The notes: a model not told the origin generated them from the letters alone. DNA of 64,000 bases from Cryobacterium sp. Y11 (GCF_002929535.1 NZ_PJJO01000061.1:372001-436000), one strand, 5' to 3'. Positions 24,146-32,478 are shown, counted from the stretch's first letter. Made by a program: numbers and translations.

Positions 24146-25810
24146 ATGACCATTTACGATGACTACGAATTTATCGCCAACCTCAAAGGGCGCAAAGGAG
24201 ACCAGGGAGATCCGGGTCTCGCGGGCCCTGTAGCTGTCGCCAACGATGTTGCATTCGCCTCAGCGGTCAGTGGTGTATCGGCTACGAACACCGCTGTGAC
24301 CGCCCTTGCTGCGAAAGCTGTTCTCGCGCAATCCTTGTCGGATAGGGGGGTGGCGTCGGCGGCTTTCGAATCAGCGACTACCAGTTCGGGCACGCCTCGA
24401 AACTTGTCTGGGGTCGCCATGTCGGGCATCCCCAACGCGCAACTGCGAGGCGTCACCACCCTCGGCTTCTCGCCGAACACCGTTCGTTACCACCCGTTCG
24501 AAGTTGATGCGTCACTCACCGTGATGAGGGCAAAGTTCGAGGTGACCACATCGCCGGACATCGCCTGTTACATGACGGTCGGCATCTATTCGGTAGATGC
24601 CTTCTGGCAGCCCATGGAACTCATTCAGCAGCTAACCGTCGCTGTCACGGGCGTGGGGGTTGCAGACGCGGGCTTTGCTATGCCTACAGAACTGCCAAAG
24701 GGCCGCTACCTGCTTGCGGTTTCAGCAGAGCGGGCCATGACCCTCCGCGGATACTTCGGCGGGCCGTCGTTTGCAAACAGCGTCCCCAGCGCGGCGATCT
24801 CCGAGTTCTTCGAAGTGTCCACCCCGTACACCGTCGACCTGCCCGAACCTGCCGTGCATTGGACCATCGCGTCAACTGGGGTGAATGGGGCCGTCCATGG
24901 CGTCCTTCTGGACTGGGCTGTCAATAACCCGGCGCTCGACTCTCTGTTCATGCTCCCGAATAGGCAGGTCGTCAAGGGTGCCAATGTGGTGCTGTACAAC
25001 CAGGGCTGGGATCTGTTCTGGGCGAACTGGGCTTGGGAGACCGACATCAAGTGGCAGATCGATTACGCCAAATCTGCCGGCGCAAACACTATCCGGGTGA
25101 TCGGCGACGTCATGGCAATCACCCGGTACGCAATAATGACCATCACGGAGTACCGAGCGCGGTGGCGGCAGCTCATCGACTACTGCGCCTCGCTGGATAT
25201 GTACGTTTACGCGTGCGGCGGCGGCATCCCTGATGCGAACTACGACATCACGGCTGTCACTCAGGTGCTAGTCGAGCTGGGTAAAGAGATCAACGGGGAC
25301 GAGCGTGTCATCGGCCTTGACATCATGCAGGAGTCGTACGCGTTCGCGATCACAAACATGGAAACCCTCGTGCCGTCGATCCGGGCCGTTTGTGATCGGA
25401 AGCTCACGTTCTCCATCCCGACCGGTGCACCCTGGGACGATAACAGCGTGGCCGCTCGCAACCAGTTCAGGCCGTGGGTTGACTTCTACGACTTTCACGT
25501 CTACTACGACGTATCGGTGAATGACATTCAGGATTACTGGAATCGCGCGAACGAATCGAAGCCTTTCCTCATTGGGGAATTCGGGCTGGGGGCGGCGGCA
25601 GGAGAGCCTGCACAACTCGCCCGCTTCACTGCCGTCAGGAACGCCGTTGCTCTGGTCAGGGAGGATGGCCGTCATATCGCTGGTGCATTGGTGTGGGCCA
25701 TTCGCGACCAAGACCCGGACCCGTCACAGTACTACGGGCTGTGGACTGTCGACAAGGTGCCGCGCCAATACCTCATTGACGCATTCAAAGCTTTCCCCGA
25801 CCACCGGTAA
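24146..25810 (+). CDS. Tail fibre with C-terminal GH5-like glycoside hydrolase
   Basis: 554 residues. Residues 14-28 (KGRKGDQGDPGLAGP) are a short collagen-like trimerisation piece. A beta-sandwich module follows (about 110-210), then a TIM barrel from about 270: AGANTIRVIGDVM, the probable acid/base Glu in IGLDIMQES (Gln replacing the usual Asn), FHVYYD, and the nucleophile Glu in FLIGEFG. This is the clan A/GH5 order. The enzyme probably cuts a mannan, glucan or other envelope polysaccharide during adsorption. The ligand is unknown. Confidence 0.8.
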   Translation: MTIYDDYEFIANLKGRKGDQGDPGLAGPVAVANDVAFASAVSGVSATNTAVTALAAKAVLAQSLSDRGVASAAFESATTSSGTPRNLSGVAMSGIPNAQLRGVTTLGFSPNTVRYHPFEVDASLTVMRAKFEVTTSPDIACYMTVGIYSVDAFWQPMELIQQLTVAVTGVGVADAGFAMPTELPKGRYLLAVSAERAMTLRGYFGGPSFANSVPSAAISEFFEVSTPYTVDLPEPAVHWTIASTGVNGAVHGVLLDWAVNNPALDSLFMLPNRQVVKGANVVLYNQGWDLFWANWAWETDIKWQIDYAKSAGANTIRVIGDVMAITRYAIMTITEYRARWRQLIDYCASLDMYVYACGGGIPDANYDITAVTQVLVELGKEINGDERVIGLDIMQESYAFAITNMETLVPSIRAVCDRKLTFSIPTGAPWDDNSVAARNQFRPWVDFYDFHVYYDVSVNDIQDYWNRANESKPFLIGEFGLGAAAGEPAQLARFTAVRNAVALVREDGRHIAGALVWAIRDQDPDPSQYYGLWTVDKVPRQYLIDAFKAFPDHR

Positions 25811-25824
25811 CCTCCGAGGGTTGC

Positions 25825-25851
25825 GCCCCTTGCGAACTGGACGCAAGGGGC
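25825..25851. terminator. Hairpin between convergent fibre and membrane-protein genes
   Basis: GCCCCTTGCG and CGCAAGGGGC pair perfectly around a 7-base loop. No T run on either side, so it may be a bidirectional terminator of low strength or an mRNA end protector. Confidence 0.55.
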
Positions 25852-25861
25852 CTGGGCTCGC

Positions 25862-27277
25862 TTAGACTGCGGCACAGATCGAAGCATCGACCGCGCCCGC
25901 TAGGGCTGGGCTTGTCGTACCAGCTAAGCCCAATGCGACCAACGCCACCGCAAGCACCACTACGCCAACGCCCCAGCCCGCGGCGTGCGAGCGCCGGGGC
26001 CTCCATCGCAGGTTAGTGGGCATTGCCACGAGGCAACCAACGATGCCAATCAGCAGGAGCGGCAGGGCGAAGCGAGCCTCTGGTGTTGAGCCGAGGATCG
26101 TGAGCAGCGAGCCCAACCAGAAAACGAGCACGACAGCGATCGGGAGGGCGTTCGCCTTCCGCTCGACCCAGAGCTTGACCAGTGCAAGCAGCCCCGCCGC
26201 GCTCACCAGCACAACGAGAACCGTCATGGCGCTGATTCCTTGGGACGGCTCGGCTGCGTACGGTGTGTGCGTGTCCCATTGAAGCGATGCTCCCGTTTTC
26301 TGGGCGAGAAGTGCCAGCGATGTGGGGAAGTTGTTGATGAAGTGGAGTGCGAGTTCGCCGACACTTGCGGGGGTACTCTGAAGGGATGCCTCAGCGGCCC
26401 CGGGGCTACAGTAGAACTGTTGCGGCACCTTCGCACCGACGAACGCAACCGTGTCGTACCTCACCACGTAAGCCGCGAACTGCAACTGAATATTGGTGAC
26501 AACACCCACCAGGACAGGGCTAGCTGACCAAACCCCATGGTGCAGCAAGTTGAGGATCAATTGCGGGACAGTTGCTACGGCAGCTCCCACTGCCGGCCAA
26601 TATGCCCTCCGCCAGTTGAAGCACGCCCAAATCACGTAACCGCTGGCAATCGCGAGAAGGTAGGCGGGTCGCAGATTGACCGCGATTCCGAAAGAGACGC
26701 CTCCCATTAGCGCCCACCACCACCGGCTGTTGAGCAGGATCGCTAAGCCCCCCAATGCGAAACTAGCCGCCCAGAGGTCCATCAACGGATAGGGAGCGAA
26801 CCCGGCCAGCAGGACGGCGGTCAGGACTGCGGACAACCAGATATGTGCTGGCGTAACAGGCACCAGGCGGCGGAGTAGGGCCGGGATGATGACCGCACCC
26901 ATGAAAGCGATCAGCAGTGCGTTCTCAACTAAGACGAAAGCTCGCCCGCCCGTGTCCGTGAGATTGGCGAGAAGGGCAGCCGGGGCGTACGGAACCGACG
27001 ATAGGACTCCGCGGACGTCCATCCCCCCGGCCGTGAAGAAGTCGCCGCCAGTGACGAGCGCCCCCGCGCCACCCCAGTACACAGCCGCGTCCCATTCGAA
27101 TGCTTCAGCGCGTCCGCCCGACAGCGCGATAAGGAATGCCGCCAACCCGGCGAGTAGCCACGACTTCCGGCCGCCAGCCAGCGCCATCGATATTGAACGT
27201 GCGCCGCTAAGCGCGTCAATGCGACGCGTCGTGTCCTGTGTCATTTCACCCATCCCCCTGAACGGCACGCGCCGCAC
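25862..27277 (-). CDS. Polytopic GT-C-like glycosyltransferase, moron
   Basis: 471 residues from GTG 27277, six bases after a TAGGCT box; ATG 27244 is an alternative with a Shine-Dalgarno. About 10-11 transmembrane helices. The first outer loop after helix 1 holds EWDAAVYWGGAGALVTGGDFF, an acidic motif in the place where GT-C transferases (polyprenyl-phosphate sugar users) keep their catalytic Asp. A late SAAGLLALVKLW...EARFALPLLLIG is also typical. A role in modifying cell-wall or surface glycan in the lysogen, as Gtr proteins do, is inferred. Confidence 0.7.
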   Translation of the reverse strand: MRRVPFRGMGEMTQDTTRRIDALSGARSISMALAGGRKSWLLAGLAAFLIALSGGRAEAFEWDAAVYWGGAGALVTGGDFFTAGGMDVRGVLSSVPYAPAALLANLTDTGGRAFVLVENALLIAFMGAVIIPALLRRLVPVTPAHIWLSAVLTAVLLAGFAPYPLMDLWAASFALGGLAILLNSRWWWALMGGVSFGIAVNLRPAYLLAIASGYVIWACFNWRRAYWPAVGAAVATVPQLILNLLHHGVWSASPVLVGVVTNIQLQFAAYVVRYDTVAFVGAKVPQQFYCSPGAAEASLQSTPASVGELALHFINNFPTSLALLAQKTGASLQWDTHTPYAAEPSQGISAMTVLVVLVSAAGLLALVKLWVERKANALPIAVVLVFWLGSLLTILGSTPEARFALPLLLIGIVGCLVAMPTNLRWRPRRSHAAGWGVGVVVLAVALVALGLAGTTSPALAGAVDASICAAV

Positions 27278-27283
27278 CCCGAA

Positions 27284-27313
27284 AGCCTAGCGCTCCGGTC
27301 AGGCTGACCCGAA
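27284..27313 (-). promoter_or_regulatory. Promoter of the GT-C moron gene, leaderless
   Basis: TTCGGG, 18 bases, TAGGCT, then six bases and the GTG. The CGGGTCAG element within it recurs before the third moron unit. The site overlaps the upstream region of the divergent endolysin gene. Confidence 0.55.
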
Positions 27314-27322
27314 AGAGACCCC

Positions 27323-28036
27323 ATGCCCAGCATCATCCTCGCCGCTCACGGTCGCATCACCACCTACTACCAGCAGGACATCGGTCGCGGATTCCTGCAC
27401 AACGGCATTGACCAAGGCCATAGCAACGGCACCGCTTACGACTTGCAAATCATGGCACCTGCTGCCGGGGTCGTCACGGCAGTCGGGCGTCAGGGGTCCT
27501 ACGGTTACCGCATCGTCATTCGTCACACAGACGGATGCCGCACCCTGCTCGCTCATCACGACGCGCAAATGGTCACGGTTGGGCAGATCCTCACGCAGGC
27601 CGAACTTATCGCCGTCATGGGCAATAGCGGCACCAAATATGTGCACAGTCACCAGGAGCTCTGGTCTCCTGGCGGGCTGCAACTCGACCCGCTCAAATAC
27701 CTCGGCAGCGACACCGCCTCCACAGTTCCCATTGCAGTTCGGGCAACACCGCCCATAGTTCCGAAGGATGACGCCATGACTATCTATCTCAAGCCCACCG
27801 AAAACAGTTCACCGCTACCGGACGGTATCAATCGCATCTGGACCGGCTATCGCACCATCGCCGGCATCGAATTCGCGGATGTCTGGGGCGTGAGTGGCAA
27901 CGGTGATGCGCGCCGGCTGACTGCGATCCAATGGCGCGTACTGAACGCACTGAAGGAAAAGGGCGTGATCGAACTTAATGTGGTCGATCTCTCGGGCAAT
28001 GCCCTCGAGCAAATCGTCTACGCGCCGGAGCTATAA
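27323..28036 (+). CDS. Endolysin, M23-family peptidase with C-terminal binding domain
   Basis: 237 residues. Residues 1-140 are a LytM/M23 metallopeptidase: His26 and Asp30 in HNGID, the core YDLQIMAPAAGVVTAVGRQG, and His108-Ser-His110 in VHSHQEL give the zinc site. It should cut peptidoglycan cross-bridges. Residues 152-237 are a separate domain, probably for cell-wall binding, that begins at an internal Met with its own AAGGA (see 27776). No signal peptide, so holin-dependent export is expected; two membrane proteins follow. The start has only AAAGAGA upstream. Confidence 0.85.
   Translation: MPSIILAAHGRITTYYQQDIGRGFLHNGIDQGHSNGTAYDLQIMAPAAGVVTAVGRQGSYGYRIVIRHTDGCRTLLAHHDAQMVTVGQILTQAELIAVMGNSGTKYVHSHQELWSPGGLQLDPLKYLGSDTASTVPIAVRATPPIVPKDDAMTIYLKPTENSSPLPDGINRIWTGYRTIAGIEFADVWGVSGNGDARRLTAIQWRVLNALKEKGVIELNVVDLSGNALEQIVYAPEL
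27776..28036 (+). CDS. Internal start in endolysin: free C-terminal domain
   Basis: ATG 27776 is in frame with the endolysin and follows AAGGA by seven bases. The product would be the 86-residue C-terminal domain alone (from MTIYLKPTENSS). Several endolysins make such separate binding subunits that join the full-length enzyme. Confidence 0.5.
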   Translation: MTIYLKPTENSSPLPDGINRIWTGYRTIAGIEFADVWGVSGNGDARRLTAIQWRVLNALKEKGVIELNVVDLSGNALEQIVYAPEL

Positions 28037-28037
28037 C

Positions 28038-28112
28038 GTGTGCCGCCACAACCCAGATTCCACGTGCGGCCATGACAGCAGCTGCGATTCATGCCAGCAC
28101 CCGCAGAACTGA
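28038..28112 (+). CDS. Cys-rich 24-residue mini-protein coupled to membrane protein gene
   Basis: GTG one base after the endolysin stop; reads MCRHNPDSTCGHDSSCDSC and QHPQN, with four Cys and three His in 24 residues. Its TGA overlaps the ATG of the next gene (TGATG). The composition is far from random for a GC-rich frame and would suit a small zinc or disulfide micro-domain. Role unknown; it may also only couple translation. Confidence 0.5.
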   Translation: MCRHNPDSTCGHDSSCDSCQHPQN

Positions 28113-28591
28113 TGCCTGAGCTTTTCCCCGCATGGTTCACCGCCTGGGCATCATCGGTCACGCTGATTGAGCTGCTGATCTACGCGCTCGCCATCGCCGC
28201 CGTACTCAAATGGGGCAAGCGGTGGTGGCGGGGTGTCGTAGCCGTCGCGACAGGGATTCTCGCAGTCGCTAAGACCCTCGATTCCATTCAAGGACTGACC
28301 GCTTTCATGGCAGCCACCACGGCGACCTTGGCCGATCAGACGAAGACGATGGCGACGCAAGATCATCAGCTCGTCGGCATCTATCACGAGACGCACAAGA
28401 ACGACGGCAGCTCGATCAAAGATGCCGGGCTACGCACGGAAGAAGCAGTCGATCGGCTCGAGCGCGGCATGCTAGCCGTTTTCGTCCTGCTCGACGCGGC
28501 CGGTATTCGCGCCGCCGCCGATGAAGACAGCATCCGGCAAGAACTCGAAGACACACACCCTAAGGAGAAAAGATCTCATGACCACCACTGA
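28112..28591 (+). CDS. Membrane protein of lysis cassette
   Basis: 159 residues from ATG 28112 (coupled to the mini-protein); ATG 28091 adds seven residues. One clear transmembrane helix near 13-37 (TLIELLIYALAIAAVLKW), a second hydrophobic part near 40-65, then a coiled, charged cytoplasmic tail with RTEEAVDRLERGM. The position after the endolysin suggests a holin partner or antiholin. It overlaps the next gene by 14 bases. Confidence 0.6.
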   Translation: MPELFPAWFTAWASSVTLIELLIYALAIAAVLKWGKRWWRGVVAVATGILAVAKTLDSIQGLTAFMAATTATLADQTKTMATQDHQLVGIYHETHKNDGSSIKDAGLRTEEAVDRLERGMLAVFVLLDAAGIRAAADEDSIRQELEDTHPKEKRSHDHH

Positions 28592-28874
28592 ACTCGCCCT
28601 CGGCGACACCATCCGCATTCGTGCACTCGCCTACGTCCGCACTGGCGTTCCCGCACTGATCGGTGCGCTCCTCACGTGGCTCGCCAGCCGCATCCCCGCC
28701 GTCTTCGACTTCCTCGCAGCTGTCGATCCCGAGTGGCGCACGCTGCTGTACTCACTCGTCACCGCCCTGGTGATCCTCGCGTATTACGCCCTTGCACGGT
28801 GGCTGGGGAAGCGCTGGCCGAAGATGGAAACGCTCATGCTGGGCAGCTCGAAGACGCCCGTCTACACCGCGTAA
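28578..28874 (+). CDS. Probable holin
   Basis: 98 residues from ATG 28578 with AAGGAG eleven bases upstream. Two transmembrane helices (VPALIGALLTWLASRIPAVF, LLYSLVTALVILAYYALA) with a short turn, followed by a basic tail KRWPKMETLML. Size, two helices and place directly after an endolysin fit a class II holin that opens the membrane for the M23 enzyme. Confidence 0.7.
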   Translation: MTTTELALGDTIRIRALAYVRTGVPALIGALLTWLASRIPAVFDFLAAVDPEWRTLLYSLVTALVILAYYALARWLGKRWPKMETLMLGSSKTPVYTA

Positions 28875-28892
28875 CCGACCTGAAGGAGCATC

Positions 28893-29393
28893 ATGGGCCT
28901 GATCAATTTCCACTACACGAATCCGGGCCCTGATGGCGATGTCCCGGCCAGCGGGTACCTCCACATCAGCTTGCTCTTCCGCGAGGTCGTCGGCGGTGTC
29001 ATCCGCACCACGGCGCCGGAGACAGTGCATCTCGTCGACGGCGCCGCGGCTGTGGAGCTATCCACGACCGGCGTGAATCAGGCGTGGAAGATCGAAGAAG
29101 GCGGCGGTATCGCCGGGCGCAGAACGGTCTACGTCGCAGTCACCGGGGATGCTGTGTTCACGGATCTCGTCATCGTGGATCCGGCGACGCTGCAACCCCT
29201 GGTCGAGGTTCCGCCGACCGTGGCTGAGCTACTCGATGAGTCCAAGGCCATTCTCGAGGCTGCTATCGCGCGCACCGTCACCGCGACGGTCGACCCAGCC
29301 GATCCCGACGTGATCCTCCTGGACTACCCGAGTTTCATGCTCGACCCCAACGACAACCTGATTCTGAACCTGACCCTAGGAGCATCCGCATGA
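28893..29393 (+). CDS. Tail-fibre attachment protein
   Basis: 166 residues, ATG after AAGGAGC. Beta-rich first half (HYTNPGPDGDVPASGYLHISLL, WKIEEGGGIAGRRTVYVAV) like the N-terminal connector of actinophage fibres, then a helical stretch (PTVAELLDESKAILEAAIART). Overlaps the deacetylase-fibre gene by four bases (ATGA), so the two probably form one fibre complex. Confidence 0.6.
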   Translation: MGLINFHYTNPGPDGDVPASGYLHISLLFREVVGGVIRTTAPETVHLVDGAAAVELSTTGVNQAWKIEEGGGIAGRRTVYVAVTGDAVFTDLVIVDPATLQPLVEVPPTVAELLDESKAILEAAIARTVTATVDPADPDVILLDYPSFMLDPNDNLILNLTLGASA

Positions 29394-31150
29394 CCACAGG
29401 ACGCGTCCCACAGCTGGACACCAACGGACAATTCCCGGACCGGTTCGCGCCGCCATCTGTCGCAGCCAATACTCAGATTGCTATTGCCAAGGCTGCTGCT
29501 GCGCTTGAGTCGGCTGCGTCGGCTTCAGGATCGGCAGGCACGGCAACCGCTCAGGCAACGGCGGCTTCGGGTAGCGCCACGGCTGCGAGCGGTTCGGCCA
29601 CCGGTGCTGGCTCGTCTGCCACTGCCGCGAGTGGTTCAGCTACCGCAGCGTCTGGTAGTGCCACGGCATCCGGTTCTAGTGCTACCGCGTCGGCAGGATC
29701 GGCAACCCTCGCAGGTGAGCACCGGGCCGCTGTGGAAGGCTTTGCGGTCACTACTGCCGCTCAGGTAGACGCGGTGTTCGCCGATCCGACGAGCGCCCCG
29801 AGCATTCGTCAGACTGCCACGTTTGCACCAACCTCCCAGAATGGCGTGATGGCGCACGCATCTCGTTTCGCTGAGGTGAAAAACACCAAGGGTGGGCGCA
29901 TCGGTACGGGCGGTAAGGGTGTTATTGCTTTCCGCATCGACCACGGCATCGACAGATTCCGCTCTATTCACTGGCCGCTGATGCGTGACCGCTACCTGTC
30001 GTGCGGGTTCGGGTTCGTGTCCGGCTCCGTCGAGAACCCGACCGCCGCCTACGAACCCTCAACAACGACGTGGGCGCAGGCACGACTCATGCACTACGAG
30101 GGCGCAGAATCATGGGGGCATTCTGCGGATCACGGCGACCCTGCCCCTCTCGGAGCCAGCCCGTTCACGCTTGAGCAGCAAATCCAAGGATGCCGCGCCA
30201 CCCTTGAGGCGCAGATGCTCCACCCTGTTGGCTGGCAGATGCCCGGCGTAACCGGAGGTGTGACGCCCGGCTATTCCAGTAACCTCGACACCCTCGGCAA
30301 GCTAGGCACCACCGAAGCCGGACAGCGCCTCATGGCCGGGTATGGGCTCATCGAGAACTACCTTCACGGCAGTACCCGCATCATGCCCACTGATGGGTGC
30401 TACCTGCTCTCGCACGTCACCCTCGACACGATGACCCTGGCCGGGGCGAAATCGTATGTTGACCTTGCGATCAGCGAGGGTGTGGGAATTGAAATGATGT
30501 TTCACCCGATGTGGGTGGGCACCACCGGGTTCATGTCTATTGCCGATTTCACCGCCGTTCTTGACTACGTGGCGGCAAAGCGGGCGGCGGAGCTGCTCGA
30601 GGTTCTCACCCCGTCTGGCCTGGCATTCGCTGACCCTGGCACCAGCTATCGGCTGAACCTCCTGAACACGTCCGGTTTTGAGGGTTCGTCCAAAGTTGGC
30701 GGCGTCATCGGGGCGTGGACGGCAACTGTTGACGCGGGCATTGCGCTGCGACAAGACGGCGGGCATACAGGACTGAATTATGTTCGGTTCTCTGGCACAA
30801 ACAACCTGCTTGAGCAGCCGTTCAAATACGTCGATCAGGGCGGCTACCACAACGCCGCGTTGGAAGTATCAGCTTGGGTGCGCAACACAACCGCTTCTGC
30901 CGCCCAGGCGCGCATCAAAGTGTTCGTGTCTTCACCCGGTGGATACCCCGACCTTGGAACGCAACGTGACGGGTTCTACGCATTGCCCGCGAATACGCCG
31001 TGGACAAAAATCCGGCTGCCGTTCTGTATGCCCCGCAGCGACCCAGGCGGCGCGCCTACTGAGCATGTCGCCATTCGCATCGCACGCCTCGATACCGGCA
31101 CCACCCCCGGCGACGTGGATTTCGATGACATTCAAATGAACCCGATCTAA
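29390..31150 (+). CDS. Tail fibre with NodB-like polysaccharide deacetylase domain
   Basis: 586 residues. An N-terminal anchor is followed by a long Ala/Ser/Gly stalk (residues about 38-105). From about 160 a carbohydrate-esterase-4/NodB-like fold: VIAFRIDHGIDRF (motif 1, Asp-His in place of the usual Asp-Asp), SWGHSADHG (His-x4-His metal motif) and MMFHPMW late in the barrel. The last 160 residues form a jelly-roll carbohydrate-binding module (VRFSGTNNLLEQPF, ALEVSAWVRNT, DVDFDDIQMNP). It likely deacetylates and binds a surface glycan. The active-site variation leaves activity unproven. Confidence 0.75.
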   Translation: MTTGRVPQLDTNGQFPDRFAPPSVAANTQIAIAKAAAALESAASASGSAGTATAQATAASGSATAASGSATGAGSSATAASGSATAASGSATASGSSATASAGSATLAGEHRAAVEGFAVTTAAQVDAVFADPTSAPSIRQTATFAPTSQNGVMAHASRFAEVKNTKGGRIGTGGKGVIAFRIDHGIDRFRSIHWPLMRDRYLSCGFGFVSGSVENPTAAYEPSTTTWAQARLMHYEGAESWGHSADHGDPAPLGASPFTLEQQIQGCRATLEAQMLHPVGWQMPGVTGGVTPGYSSNLDTLGKLGTTEAGQRLMAGYGLIENYLHGSTRIMPTDGCYLLSHVTLDTMTLAGAKSYVDLAISEGVGIEMMFHPMWVGTTGFMSIADFTAVLDYVAAKRAAELLEVLTPSGLAFADPGTSYRLNLLNTSGFEGSSKVGGVIGAWTATVDAGIALRQDGGHTGLNYVRFSGTNNLLEQPFKYVDQGGYHNAALEVSAWVRNTTASAAQARIKVFVSSPGGYPDLGTQRDGFYALPANTPWTKIRLPFCMPRSDPGGAPTEHVAIRIARLDTGTTPGDVDFDDIQMNPI

Positions 31151-31161
31151 GGAGCCCGGCA

Positions 31162-31755
31162 ATGGGAAAAATCTATAACGACACCTGGGGCTTTTTCGAC
31201 GCGGGACAAGAGTACGCCTCAGCGGGTGCCGCCCTGTTCGGCGGGTTTCGCAAGATGGTCAGCGGGAACTACTACGGCGCGAACGGCGGGATGCCGGGAA
31301 CCAATGCTTTCGCCAACCAGCAGATGTGGGCCGCACCGCTTTGGGTTCCGCGCGCAATTACCATCGACAGGCTCGCCTGCGAGGTAACGGCCTTGGTTGC
31401 GGGTTCCACCGTGCGGCTCGGACTGTACGGCTCCACTGCGGAAGACACCCCCGGCGCGTTGGTCCTCGACGCGGGCACCGTGGACTCGGCAACGACCGGC
31501 ATCAAAGAGATCCTCGCCCTGAGCACCCGGATTCCTGCGGGCTTGTATTGGCTTGCTGCGGTCAGCCAGGGTGGCACGCCGACGTTGCGTTCCATCGGCA
31601 ACTCGTCAGCGCCACCCGTGGCATCGACACTGGGCGGGGGAAGCACTGGACCCAACTCCTATTACCAGAACGGCGTGGTGGGTGCGCTGCCTGCCACGTT
31701 CACAGCAGTCGGGGCATCGAGCGGCGGAACCCGCGTCATGGCACACATCGCGTAA
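31162..31755 (+). CDS. Tail fibre tip protein, beta-sandwich
   Basis: 197 residues, ATG after AAGGAGC. Residues 60-145 (ITIDRLACEVTALVAGSTVRL, GLYGSTAEDTPGALVLDAG, PAGLYWLAAVSQGG) form the same beta-sandwich pattern found inside the GH5-bearing fibre, so both are variants of one virion module. It is the last late gene and is followed by a terminator. Confidence 0.65.
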   Translation: MGKIYNDTWGFFDAGQEYASAGAALFGGFRKMVSGNYYGANGGMPGTNAFANQQMWAAPLWVPRAITIDRLACEVTALVAGSTVRLGLYGSTAEDTPGALVLDAGTVDSATTGIKEILALSTRIPAGLYWLAAVSQGGTPTLRSIGNSSAPPVASTLGGGSTGPNSYYQNGVVGALPATFTAVGASSGGTRVMAHIA

Positions 31756-31810
31756 CCCCGTCACCCTCGCCCAGTTAGCCGAGTTCCCCATAGCCACCAC
31801 CCGCACACCA

Positions 31811-31854
31811 ACGCCCCGCGACTTGATCTTCGGATTGGGTGGCGGGGCGTTTTT
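31811..31854 (+). terminator. Rho-independent terminator of the late operon
   Basis: ACGCCCCGC and GCGGGGCGT form a 9-bp GC-rich stem followed by TTTTT. It lies between the last plus-strand tail gene and the minus-strand lipoprotein. Confidence 0.85.
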
Positions 31855-31866
31855 GTGTTGCCCCAG

Positions 31867-32223
31867 TTAGTTGCCGCACGCATTGTCGAAGTCGCGTTGA
31901 GCCATAGTGAAGTCCACGTTGGCCGCGCTTGAAAAGTTGGTGCCGAGAACGCTGAGAGCATCCGACATTGTTTGCATAGCCGCACCAACCTCAGTGTCGC
32001 CTTCCTGCATGACGATAGCGTTCAAGCCCTCGGTGGCCGTGACGATTCGTTCTTTCAACATGTCTTGAGCTGCCGCCCGATCCTCAGTGTTGACGGCAAC
32101 TTTTAAGGCAAACGCAAAGTCCTCCATGATTGGTGCGGAATCCTCGCACGGCGTTGTGGCAGGCGTGGATGCGCAACCGGTGAGGATGAGTGCGGTGAGG
32201 ATGGTTATTGCGGCGAGCTTCAT
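31867..32223 (-). CDS. Moron lipoprotein
   Basis: 118 residues. Signal with lipobox LILTGCAS (Cys17), then a single helical domain with two cysteines (TPCEDSAP near 26 and the final DNACGN), likely one disulfide. AGGGGG lies 8-12 bases before ATG. It follows, on the same strand with 36 bases between, a small membrane protein; the pair may work together. A role in superinfection exclusion is the usual inference for such genes; the family is unknown. Confidence 0.72.
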   Translation of the reverse strand: MKLAAITILTALILTGCASTPATTPCEDSAPIMEDFAFALKVAVNTEDRAAAQDMLKERIVTATEGLNAIVMQEGDTEVGAAMQTMSDALSVLGTNFSSAANVDFTMAQRDFDNACGN

Positions 32224-32259
32224 GGTGGTTCCCCCTAGACAATGTTGGTGCGAGCGAAG

Positions 32260-32478
32260 CTAGTTGCTCATGCCCTGCTCGGCAGCACGCACAGCAATGT
32301 TACGTCGCGCCTCATCTTGAATGCTCTGTTGGCGCATGTTCTCAGCGATCTGTTGGCGACGTGCAACCTTCGCCTTCGACTCCAGGGGGATGCCAAGGAT
32401 TGCGCAGAAAACCAGCACGAGTGCGTACAGCGCCATCAGTCCGAGTCCGATGAGGAAGGCGAAGAAAATGATTTCCAT
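32260..32478 (-). CDS. Small membrane protein, moron
   Basis: 72 residues. One transmembrane helix (FFAFLIGLGLMALYALVLVFCAILGI) followed by a basic, helical cytoplasmic tail (KAKVARRQQIAENMRQQ). ATG is exactly six bases after a TAGGCT box, so it is probably leaderless. First gene of a two-gene unit with the downstream lipoprotein. No family recognised. Confidence 0.65.
   Translation of the reverse strand: MEIIFFAFLIGLGLMALYALVLVFCAILGIPLESKAKVARRQQIAENMRQQSIQDEARRNIAVRAAEQGMSN

Noticed and set aside
29514..29705. Phase-variable repeat tract in the deacetylase fibre
   Set aside because: The Ala/Ser/Gly codons are varied and there is no exact repeat unit, so it is a low-complexity stalk and not a slippage array.
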